DNA of 64,000 bases from the NCBI GenBank assembly GCA_030425705.1, contig JAUHZU010000001.1:310001-374000 (forward strand), in the 5' to 3' direction. Position numbers and translations under genes: made by a program. Source of the DNA: Phycisphaerae bacterium (lineage in GTDB: Bacteria; Planctomycetota; Phycisphaerae; Phycisphaerales; Phycisphaeraceae). This document shows, in pieces, positions 25,389-32,804 of this stretch. Within the stretch, counting starts at the first letter, position 1. Each line of letters opens with the position of its first letter. The notes under the pieces were generated by a model. That model saw nothing but the letters and a program-made list of their open reading frames with translations. It was not told the origin of the DNA and did not search any database.

Positions 25389-26705
25389 TTACTCGGTGGG
25401 CTCGTCGTCGCCCGCGGGGGCGGCCTCTTCGGAATCTTCGGTCTCGAAGCCGTACGCCCGGAGTTGGTCGTCGACCGACTGCAGGAACGCGGTGCCCAGA
25501 TCATTGCCCTGTTCCTCGGCCAGCCGCTCGCGTTCACCGGCGACGTGCTCGGCCCGCTGCCGGGACAGCTCCTGGATCTGCTCCTGGACCTGGGCGCGGT
25601 CGGCGGCCATCGCGTCGATGTACGCCTGCTTCTCTTCGAGGGTCATCCCACGCATCGCCTCGGGCAGTTCTTCATCCGGGATCGACGCGAGGTCGAAATC
25701 GTCCTGCGTGCTCGCGTCCACCAGGTCCCAGCTCCCATTGAAGTAGAGCTCGCTGGCCTTCGCGCCGGCGCGGCTCGCGCCGGCGTCGGCGGAGAGCGCC
25801 TCGTTCTGCACGTCCAGTTCCTGTTGCCGTTGTTGGTTCTCTTCGCCCGCTTCGCCGTAGGGGATGTAGGTCGTGTTGAGCCGGCGGTTGAGCAGGAGGA
25901 TCTCTTCGTCCTGCGGGGCCTGGATGTGCGCGACGGCGCGGTCCTGGTTGATGGTGAGGTAGCTGCCGCCGGCGATCTGAGCGCCGTGCAGCCACTTGCC
26001 CTGGATGCCTTCCTGCTCGGGCCCGCAGTGGATCGTGTTGACGAGCACGCCGCGCGCGGCCGCTTCTTCGCAGGGGGTCTTGTAGTCGAGCCGGCCCTGC
26101 GTGAACGGCTCGTTGCCGGCGATGTAGATGGCCTTGAAGTCGTTGCCGTTCACCGACCACGGCAGGCGGTGCAGCGCCTCGGCGATGACCTGCCCGCAGT
26201 ACTCGTCCCCGCCGTTGGTGGTGAGCCCGAACAGCGCGGCCGAGACCGCGTCGAGGTCGTCGGTGAAGCCGACGACCTGCCGGAGGTAGCCCTCCTCGGC
26301 GGGCAGCGAGGTGTTGCCGTACTCGAACAGCGCGATCTGGAAGCGCGGGGCTTCGCCGTCGCGGCGGGCCTTGGCGAAGCGGTTGACGATGGTCCAGAGC
26401 TGCGCCTTGGCCTGCGTGATCAGCCCATCCATGGAGTTGGAGGTATCCAGCAGCAGCGCGATCTGGATCAGCGGCGGCTCGCCCGCGTCCGGCTGGGGCG
26501 CGGGGTCTTGCGGGGGCACGGGGTCGTCGTGGGGGTGCAGCACCTCGACGACCTCTTCCGGCGGGGCGGGGCAGACCGCGAGCATCGGCGCGGGCGGCTG
26601 GGCCTCCACGATCGGCCCGTCGCAGGCCGGGCAGCCGTAAGACGAGGACGCCCCGGCGGCGATCAACAGTGCGGACAGCAGCGAACAGGTCGTGAACTTC
26701 AGCAT
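25389..26705 (-). CDS. Secreted von Willebrand factor A (vWA) domain protein
   Basis: 438 residues with a signal peptide (LLSALLIAAGASSSYG) followed by a Cys-Pro-rich start of the mature chain (CPACDGP) and a proline-rich spacer. A vWA domain starts near residue 80 with the MIDAS motif DTSNSM (87-92); the later metal-site Thr and Asp lie in FGLTTNGGDE and VVGFTDDLD. After the domain, NEPFTQG and an ICG-like core, and a long charged C-terminal helix with coiled-coil character (EEKQAYIDAMAADRAQVQEQ, then ELSRQRAEHVAGER). It could bind a protein partner or act as a periplasmic scaffold; vWA proteins of this kind are common in planctomycetes but the role is unassigned. A single-gene unit with its own terminator downstream. 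Confidence 0.83.
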   Translation of the reverse strand: MLKFTTCSLLSALLIAAGASSSYGCPACDGPIVEAQPPAPMLAVCPAPPEEVVEVLHPHDDPVPPQDPAPQPDAGEPPLIQIALLLDTSNSMDGLITQAKAQLWTIVNRFAKARRDGEAPRFQIALFEYGNTSLPAEEGYLRQVVGFTDDLDAVSAALFGLTTNGGDEYCGQVIAEALHRLPWSVNGNDFKAIYIAGNEPFTQGRLDYKTPCEEAAARGVLVNTIHCGPEQEGIQGKWLHGAQIAGGSYLTINQDRAVAHIQAPQDEEILLLNRRLNTTYIPYGEAGEENQQRQQELDVQNEALSADAGASRAGAKASELYFNGSWDLVDASTQDDFDLASIPDEELPEAMRGMTLEEKQAYIDAMAADRAQVQEQIQELSRQRAEHVAGERERLAEEQGNDLGTAFLQSVDDQLRAYGFETEDSEEAAPAGDDEPTE

Positions 26706-26825
26706 GGCGGTTTCCTTTGCCCAGGGGTTGGGGGTTGAACCTCTTCTGGTGCGTTGGACGCCCGCGGTATCGGGGGGTTCCGACGTCTGCTGATGTTTTT
26801 TCGTGGCGGTGTATGGAAAGCCGCG

Positions 26826-27371
26826 TCAGGACCCCGCCGGCGCCACCTCCCCGACGATGACATCGCGGCGCTCCTGCTCGCAGGCGATGGCCCCGCCGGC
26901 GATCTCCGCGTGGGTCAGCCACCGGCGGGTGCCGGCTTCGCGGACACTGCCGAGCGTCACCGTGTGGTAAACCAACCGGGAGCAGGTGCCGGCTTGTTGC
27001 CGGGTGCGTTCGGCCGCGACGCGCGGATCACCGGCCGATGAACCGAGCACATGGATCACCCGGCACGGGTGGCTGCCGAGCAAGGCGAACAACGGGTCGA
27101 GCATCGCGGAAGCGCTGCGGTGCAGCCAGAGCAGACAGAGGTCGGCGGGCCCGCGTGTTGCTACGGCATCTGCGACGGCTGCAAGGTAGGCCCCGGGTTT
27201 GTGCCAGTCGGCATCGACCGCGGTGGTGTGACCGAGTGGTGTGTGCGTGATGAAGAGCGAAGCACGGCGGGCGACCAGTGTCTGTGCCGAGGAGCACGCA
27301 TCCAGGTGCCGCGCTGCCCCCGCCAGCATGCCCGTCGCGCCGATCGATAGCGAGTGCTTGTAGCGTGGCAA
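26826..27371 (-). CDS. Short Rossmann-fold SDR-like protein
   Basis: 181 residues if translation starts at the TTG at 27371, chosen because the beta-1/glycine loop SLSIGATGMLAG then sits just after the start and AAGGGA lies upstream; an ATG at 27422 would add 17 residues that look non-conserved. The chain follows the plan of the short (about 175-residue) SDR-like proteins: dinucleotide loop, CLLWLHRSASA, VIHVLGSSAGDP, YHTVTLGSV and a C-terminal RWLTHAEIAGGAI. The classical SDR Tyr-x-x-x-Lys is absent, as in that small family, so oxidoreductase activity is uncertain. Divergent from the M20 hydrolase gene (98 bases apart). Confidence 0.72.
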   Translation of the reverse strand: MPRYKHSLSIGATGMLAGAARHLDACSSAQTLVARRASLFITHTPLGHTTAVDADWHKPGAYLAAVADAVATRGPADLCLLWLHRSASAMLDPLFALLGSHPCRVIHVLGSSAGDPRVAAERTRQQAGTCSRLVYHTVTLGSVREAGTRRWLTHAEIAGGAIACEQERRDVIVGEVAPAGS

Positions 27372-27469
27372 GGCATCCCTTTCACTGCGGTTTCGCACAA
27401 CGCGTGATGCACATTTCACCACGGTACCACGCGGCCGCGCTGGTCGGCGCGGTCGGCTACCATGGGGCC

Positions 27470-28720
27470 ATGGGTGACCCGATGGAGACCGGCGAGGCGG
27501 AGGTGTTGGACTGGCTGGACGGCCGGCAGGGCGCGATGCTCGACCGGCTGACCGCTTGGGCGTCGGTCAACTCCGGGTCGGCCAACCTGTCGGGCGTAGC
27601 GGCGATGGTGGACCGCGTGGAAGAAGCGGCCGGGGCGCTGGGCGCAACCGTTCGCCGAGTCGACCTGCCGGAGTATCACACCGTCGATGACGCCGGCCGG
27701 CCTGTCCACACGCGCTTCGGTCAGGCGCTGCACCTGCAGAAGCACCCCGAAGCGCCGGTCCGCGCGTTCCTGTGCATCCACCTCGATACCGTGTTCGGCG
27801 AAGACCACCCGTTCCAGTCGGTGCGGCGCGACGGCGACACGCTGCACGGCCCGGGCGTCGCCGACGCTAAAGGCGGGCTGGTCGTCATGCTCGAAGCGCT
27901 CGCCGCGCTGGAGCGCAGCGCGTGGGCGGGGCGCGTCGGCTGGGAGGTGCTGGTGAACCCGGACGAGGAGGTTGGCTCGCACGGGTCAGACCCGCTGATC
28001 GCGGAGCTGGCGGGGCGGTGCGACTTGGCGATGCTGTACGAGCCGGCGCTGCCCGACGGGACGCTGGTGGGGGCGCGCAAGGGCTCGGGCAACTTCGCGG
28101 TCGTGGTGCGGGGCAAGGCCGCGCATGCCGGGCGGGACTTTGAGCTGGGCCGTAACGCCGTGGTCGTCGCGGCCCGGCTGGCGGACCGTCTGGACGCGGT
28201 GAACGGGACGAGCGACGGGCTGACGCTGAACGTCGGCAAGATCGCCGGCGGCGGGCCGGTGAATATCGTGCCGGACACGGCGGTGGTGCGGTACAACGTG
28301 CGGTACGTGTCGCCCGAGCAGCGGGCGATCGTGGAGCGGGCCGTCGCCGGGGCGGTCGCCGTGGTGCAGGCGGAGGACGGGTTGTCGGCCGAGCCGTACG
28401 GGTCGTTCACCGCGCCGCCGAAACAGGTCGGCCCGGGCAGCGCCGCGATGCAGGGGCTGGTCGGGCGTTGCGCCGCGTCGCTGGGGCTGCCGGCGGTGGG
28501 GTGGCGCGACACCGGCGGCGTGTGTGACGGCAACCGGACGGCGGCGCTGGGCGTGCCCACGATCGACACGCTCGGCGTGCGTGGCGGCGCGATCCACAGC
28601 GACCGGGAGTTCATGGCCATCGACAGTCTGGCCGAGCGGGCGAAGCTGTCCGCCCTGATGCTGATGCGGCTCGCCTCGGGGGCCGAGCCCGTCCCGCCAC
28701 GCGACGCGCCGGTCGCGTAA
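27470..28720 (+). CDS. M20 family zinc-dependent hydrolase (carboxypeptidase G2/ArgE-DapE type)
   Basis: 416 residues. The start at 27470 fits the family N-terminus; longer frames upstream add unconserved sequence. Dinuclear zinc ligands are readable: His in CIHLDTV (about residue 104), Asp in GVADAKGG (about 134), the Glu pair in NPDEEVGS (about 166-167), a Glu in YEPALPDG and His in GAIHSDREFM (about 377). The lid/dimerisation domain follows GKAAHAGRDFELGRNA. M20 enzymes remove acyl groups or C-terminal residues from amino acids. The gene is 38 bases upstream of astC-astA-astD type genes, so it may carry out a deacylation step of that pathway (succinylglutamate or succinylornithine desuccinylase); that role is inference from context. 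Confidence 0.85.
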   Translation: MGDPMETGEAEVLDWLDGRQGAMLDRLTAWASVNSGSANLSGVAAMVDRVEEAAGALGATVRRVDLPEYHTVDDAGRPVHTRFGQALHLQKHPEAPVRAFLCIHLDTVFGEDHPFQSVRRDGDTLHGPGVADAKGGLVVMLEALAALERSAWAGRVGWEVLVNPDEEVGSHGSDPLIAELAGRCDLAMLYEPALPDGTLVGARKGSGNFAVVVRGKAAHAGRDFELGRNAVVVAARLADRLDAVNGTSDGLTLNVGKIAGGGPVNIVPDTAVVRYNVRYVSPEQRAIVERAVAGAVAVVQAEDGLSAEPYGSFTAPPKQVGPGSAAMQGLVGRCAASLGLPAVGWRDTGGVCDGNRTAALGVPTIDTLGVRGGAIHSDREFMAIDSLAERAKLSALMLMRLASGAEPVPPRDAPVA

Positions 28721-28758
28721 GATCATCGACCCCACGGACCCGACGACAAGGAACCGAT

Positions 28759-30171
28759 ATGCCCCCCCTCAACGCCGAGACCTTCCTCCAGGACCCCCGC
28801 GTCGCGCAGGCCAAGCAGCTCATCGCCGACGCCCTCGCCGACGCACAGGCGTCACTCGACGGCGTGCGCCCGGCCAACCCCGCGTTGGCCGATGGCTTCA
28901 ACGCCATGCTCGAGAAGTTCGGGGCCCTGCGCGGCAAGCTGTGGTACCCCTACATCGGCTCGGGTATCGGTCGCGGCCCGCTGGTCGAGCTGGCCGACGG
29001 GTCGGTGAAGTTCGACATGATCAACGGTATCGGGGTGCACGGGCTGGGCCACTCCGACCCGGGCCTGGTCGCCGCCGGCATCGACGGCGCGATGGGCGAC
29101 ACCGTCATGCAGGGCAATCTCCAGGCCAACGCCGACGCGATGCAGCTCTGCGAGGACATCCTCGCCCTCGCCAACGCGAACGGCGCGGCGATGGACCACT
29201 GCTTCCTGACCACCTCCGGCGCGATGGCCAACGAGAACGCGCTGAAGATGATCTTCCAGAAGCATGCACCGGCGGACCACATCGTCGCGTTCAGCAAGTG
29301 CTTCACCGGCCGGACGCTCGCACTCGCCGCCGTCACCGACAAGGCCGCCTACCGCGAGGGCCTGCCCGACACGCTGCGGGTCCACTACCTGCCGTACGTG
29401 GACACCGACGACGTCGACAAGAGCATCCGCAGCGCGCTCAAGCACCTGCGTCTGCACCTGGGCCGGCACAAGGGCAAGGTCGCCGCGGTGATGTTCGAGC
29501 TGGTGCAGGGCGAGGGCGGGTACAACGCAGGCGACGCGAAGTTCCATCGGGCGCTGATGGAAGAGTGCAAGAAGCAGGGACTCGCGGTCTTCGCCGACGA
29601 GATCCAGACCTTCGGCCGGACCTCTCGCCCGTTCGCCTACCAGCACTACGGGCTCGACGAGTTCATCGACGTGGTCTCGGTCGGCAAGATGAGCCAGGTC
29701 TGCGCAACGCTCTACAAATCGGACTACGCGCCTCGGCCGGGCCTGGTCAGCCAGACCTTCACCGGCTCTACGCCGCAGATCCACGCCGCACGCGAGGTGC
29801 TGTCGCGCATGTCGGCGGGCGACTGGTTCGGCGACACGGGCAAGAACGCGACCATCCGCGCCCGCTTCGAGAAGAACATCCTCGACCTCCACGCCAAGCA
29901 CCCGCGCCTGATCGGCGACAAGCTGTTCGGCGTCGGCACGATGATGGCGTTCCAGGTCCACGACGGCAGCGCGGACAAGACCCGCGCGACACTCAACAAG
30001 CTCTTCGAGAACGGCGTCATCGCGTTCGTTTGCGGCAGCGGGCCGTACCGCGTCCGCTTCCTCCCGCCCGCGGCGGTGATGACCGAGCAGGACGTCGACG
30101 CCGTGTGCGCGATCCTCGGGTCGACGCTGGTGCAGGTCGCCGACGAGCTGGCGCAGAAGCAGGAGGCCTAA
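28759..30171 (+). CDS. astC: Class III aminotransferase, probable succinylornithine transaminase (AstC-like)
   Basis: 470 residues. Pyridoxal-phosphate enzyme of the ornithine/acetylornithine type: SGAMANENALKMIF in the cofactor-phosphate region, ELVQGEGGYNAG, FADEIQTFGRTS with the PLP-contacting Asp, and the Schiff-base Lys310 in VSVGKMSQ. Family members move the delta-amino group of N-acylornithine to 2-oxoglutarate. The next gene (arginine/ornithine succinyltransferase-like, 3 bases downstream) and the following semialdehyde dehydrogenase identify the substrate as succinylornithine rather than acetylornithine. A long N-terminal extension (about 60 residues before the first family block) is somewhat unusual. 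Cytoplasmic. Sequence alone would fit several class III subfamilies, so the name rests on context. Confidence 0.8.
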   Translation: MPPLNAETFLQDPRVAQAKQLIADALADAQASLDGVRPANPALADGFNAMLEKFGALRGKLWYPYIGSGIGRGPLVELADGSVKFDMINGIGVHGLGHSDPGLVAAGIDGAMGDTVMQGNLQANADAMQLCEDILALANANGAAMDHCFLTTSGAMANENALKMIFQKHAPADHIVAFSKCFTGRTLALAAVTDKAAYREGLPDTLRVHYLPYVDTDDVDKSIRSALKHLRLHLGRHKGKVAAVMFELVQGEGGYNAGDAKFHRALMEECKKQGLAVFADEIQTFGRTSRPFAYQHYGLDEFIDVVSVGKMSQVCATLYKSDYAPRPGLVSQTFTGSTPQIHAAREVLSRMSAGDWFGDTGKNATIRARFEKNILDLHAKHPRLIGDKLFGVGTMMAFQVHDGSADKTRATLNKLFENGVIAFVCGSGPYRVRFLPPAAVMTEQDVDAVCAILGSTLVQVADELAQKQEA

Positions 30172-30174
30172 CCG

Positions 30175-31227
30175 ATGATGGTGATCCGGCCGGTGACGGT
30201 CCACGATATCGATGGCCTGCTCGACCTCGCGAACCTCAGCACCTACGGGCTCACGACGCTGCCCAAGGACCGCGAGCTGCTGGAACGCCGGGCCCGCCAC
30301 GCCGCGCGCTGCTTCAAGACGGTCGACGACGACGCCCACCCCAACGCCTCGGGCGCGGAGGGCCAGTCCTACCTCTTCGCTCTCCACGACACCGACGCGA
30401 ACAAGCTCGTCGGGATCAGCGGGCTCGAGTCCAAGCTCGGCGGGTTCCACCCGTTCTACTACTACAAGATCGAGACCAGCGTCCACCAGTCCAAGGCGCT
30501 GGAGATGCGCAAGGAGATCCCGACGCTCCAGCTCGTCGCGGAGCACGACGGGCCGTCGGAATTGTGCAGTCTGTTCCTGCACCCGGCGTACCGCAAGGGC
30601 GGGATGGGCCGGGTCCTGTCCGTCTCGCGGTTCCTGTTCCTGGCGCAGTTCCCGACGCTGTTCGACCCGACGGTGATCGCCGAGATGCGCGGCGTGATCG
30701 ACGAGCAGGGGCGCAGCCCGTTCTGGGACGCGGTCGGCACGCACTTCTTCGGCATGGACTTCCCGATGGCGGACTACCTGTCCATCAAGGTGAAGGAGCT
30801 GACCGGCGAGCTGCTGCCGCGTTACCCGCTGTACCTGCCGCTGCTCCCGAAGACCGCGCAGGCCGTGGTCGGCAAGGTGCACCCGCGGACCGAGCCGGCG
30901 CTGGCGATCCTGAAGAAGGAAGGGTTCGACTACAACGGCTGGGTCAATATCTTCGAGGGCGGGCCCGTGATCACCTGCCACCGCGACGAGATCCGCGGCG
31001 TGCGCGAGAGCCGGGAGACCATCATCGCCGCGATCGAGAGCCGGCCGATCGAGAGCGAGCAGTACGTCGTGAGTGTGAGCAACGCGAAGCAGGTCTTCGC
31101 CGCCTGCGAGGCGAAGCTGAAGGTCGAGGACGGCTGCGTGACGCTGACGCGCGAGGTCGCCTCGGCGCTGGACGTCAGCGTCGGCGACACCGTGCGGTAT
31201 GTGAAGCTCCGGCCGGACAGCAACTGA
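30175..31227 (+). CDS. astA: Arginine/ornithine N-succinyltransferase (AstA family)
   Basis: 350 residues. Start MMVIRPV is the same as in enterobacterial AstA, and long blocks agree: SSELCSLF-like EHDGPSELCSLFLHPAYRK, VIAEMRGVIDE-x-G-x-SPFW, HFFGMDF, and EGFDYNGWVNIFEGGP near the end. The enzyme transfers the succinyl group from succinyl-CoA to the alpha-amino group of arginine (or ornithine), opening the AST degradation route. Gene starts 3 bases after astC and is followed by astD 11 bases later, so the three are one transcript. Which amino acid is preferred cannot be read from the sequence; the absence of an astB gene nearby hints that ornithine may be the real substrate. Confidence 0.9.
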   Translation: MMVIRPVTVHDIDGLLDLANLSTYGLTTLPKDRELLERRARHAARCFKTVDDDAHPNASGAEGQSYLFALHDTDANKLVGISGLESKLGGFHPFYYYKIETSVHQSKALEMRKEIPTLQLVAEHDGPSELCSLFLHPAYRKGGMGRVLSVSRFLFLAQFPTLFDPTVIAEMRGVIDEQGRSPFWDAVGTHFFGMDFPMADYLSIKVKELTGELLPRYPLYLPLLPKTAQAVVGKVHPRTEPALAILKKEGFDYNGWVNIFEGGPVITCHRDEIRGVRESRETIIAAIESRPIESEQYVVSVSNAKQVFAACEAKLKVEDGCVTLTREVASALDVSVGDTVRYVKLRPDSN

Positions 31228-31238
31228 AGGAGGCGACC

Positions 31239-32720
31239 GTGATCGAGCCCCGAGGCAACCTGATCGCCGGGCAATGGAGCCCCGGCGGCGGCCCGGCCTT
31301 TAGCGCGACCAACCCCGCCACCGGCGAGGGCTACTGGCAAGTCAACGCCTCGACGGCCGACGACGTAGACCGGGCCATCGCGGCGGCACGGGCGGCGCTG
31401 CCCGCCTGGTCGGTATTGCCGCAGGAACAACGCGCCGAAGCGATCTGCCGGTTCCGCGACGCCGTCGAGGCCCGCCGGGCGGAGGCGGGGCAGCTCATCA
31501 GCGACGAGACCGGCAAGCCGCGATGGGAGGCCGCGACCGAGGCCGGTGCGATCATCGGCAAAGTCGCGCTGACCTTCGAGGCGTTCGAGCAGCGCCGGGC
31601 CGAGCAGTCCTTCCCGATGGGTGACGCGAACGCCGCGCTCCGCTACAAGCCGCACGGCGTATTAACGGTCTTCGGCCCGTTCAACCTGCCCGGGCACCTG
31701 CCCAACGGGCACATCGTCCCGGCCCTGCTCGCGGGCAACACCATCGTCTTCAAGCCCAGCGAGCAGACGCCCGCCATCGGCCAGCTCATGGCCGAGTGCT
31801 GGCAGGAGGCCGGGCTGCCAGATGGCGTGTTCAACCTGGTGCAGGGCGCCCGCGAGACCGGCGTCGCGCTCGCGCAGCACCCCGGACACGACGGCATCCT
31901 GTTCACGGGCAGCTACCCCGTCGGGGCCGCGCTCCACCGCGCGCTGATCGACGCGCCACACAAGGTGCTGGCCCTCGAGATGGGCGGCAACAACCCGCTT
32001 GTCGTCCACGAGACGCCCGATATCGACGCGGCCTGCTACACGATCATCAACTCGGCCTACATCACGGCCGGCCAACGCTGCACCGACGCCCGCCGGCTGA
32101 TCCTGGTGGACGGACAGGAAGCAGAATCGCTGCTCGCTCGCCTGGTGGAAGCGCTGAAGCGGGTCTGCTATGGGCTCCCTGCGGACGAGCCCGAGCCGTT
32201 CTATGGTCCGCTCATCAACGCGGCCGCGGCGGACAACGTCTTCGCGGCCTACGAGGGCTTGCTGCAGCGTGGCGGCAAGCCTCTGTTCGAGATGCGGCGC
32301 TCCGGTCGCTGCCCGGCCTTGCTCGGGCCCGGGCTGGTGGATGTCACCGACGTCCCCGACCGCGAGGACGAAGAGGTGTTCGGGCCGCTGCTGCAGGTGG
32401 TCCGTGTGCCCGACTTTGATGCCGCGATCGCGGAGGCCAACAACACCCGGTACGGGCTGTCGGCCTCGCTGCTCTCGGGCAGCCGTGAGCACTACGAGCG
32501 GTTCTTCACACTCGTCCGTGCAGGCATCATCAACTGGAACAAGCCGACCTCCGGCGCGAGCGGGAAGCTGCCGTTCGGCGGCATCGGAAAAAGCGGGAAC
32601 CACCGCCCGAGCGGGTTCTTCGCGGCGGACTACTGCGGCTTCCCCGTCGCGTCGGTGGAGCAGGCCGACCTGCCGCTCCCCGCGTTGCCGGCGGCGGGCC
32701 TCGAAGGCCTGTTCGGTTAG
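31239..32720 (+). CDS. astD: Succinylglutamate-semialdehyde dehydrogenase (AstD)
   Basis: 493 residues from the GTG at 31239, preceded by a strong AAGGAGG 5 bases upstream; the first family block NLIAGQWSPGGG follows at once. Aldehyde dehydrogenase architecture with TGKPRWEAATE, GPFNLPGHLPNGHIVPALLA, the general base Glu247 in ALEMGGNNP and the nucleophile Cys281 in TAGQRCTDARR, all diagnostic for AstD rather than for generic ALDHs. It oxidises N-succinylglutamate semialdehyde to N-succinylglutamate with NAD+, the step before release of glutamate and succinate. Last gene of the unit; a hairpin 24 bases downstream separates it from the convergent beta-helix gene. Confidence 0.92.
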   Translation: MIEPRGNLIAGQWSPGGGPAFSATNPATGEGYWQVNASTADDVDRAIAAARAALPAWSVLPQEQRAEAICRFRDAVEARRAEAGQLISDETGKPRWEAATEAGAIIGKVALTFEAFEQRRAEQSFPMGDANAALRYKPHGVLTVFGPFNLPGHLPNGHIVPALLAGNTIVFKPSEQTPAIGQLMAECWQEAGLPDGVFNLVQGARETGVALAQHPGHDGILFTGSYPVGAALHRALIDAPHKVLALEMGGNNPLVVHETPDIDAACYTIINSAYITAGQRCTDARRLILVDGQEAESLLARLVEALKRVCYGLPADEPEPFYGPLINAAAADNVFAAYEGLLQRGGKPLFEMRRSGRCPALLGPGLVDVTDVPDREDEEVFGPLLQVVRVPDFDAAIAEANNTRYGLSASLLSGSREHYERFFTLVRAGIINWNKPTSGASGKLPFGGIGKSGNHRPSGFFAADYCGFPVASVEQADLPLPALPAAGLEGLFG

Positions 32721-32734
32721 CACGATTCTCGGAA

Positions 32735-32771
32735 GGCAAAGAAACAGGGCGGGCTTTTCAGCCCGCCCTGT
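32735..32771 (-). terminator. Strong intrinsic terminator between convergent genes
   Basis: Perfect 12-base arms (32744-32755 and 32760-32771) around a 4-base loop. On the minus strand the hairpin is followed by TTCTTTGCC, so it mainly ends the beta-helix gene at 32805, but it may also stop astD transcription coming the other way. Confidence 0.85.
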
Positions 32772-32804
32772 CGCTTAGGTGGTTCCATCGATGCGTTGGA
32801 CTGG

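Noticed and set aside
28852-30981. A 709-residue minus-strand open frame opposite astC and astA
   Set aside because: It is the third-position shadow of GC-rich plus-strand genes. The protein is Arg-, Val- and Asp-rich without any family motif, while the opposite strand has complete, well-conserved enzymes.
28941-31238. Long plus-strand frame leading into astD
   Set aside because: The part before 31239 lies within astC and astA in a different frame and has no conserved motif. AstD begins at the GTG at 31239 with a strong AAGGAGG.
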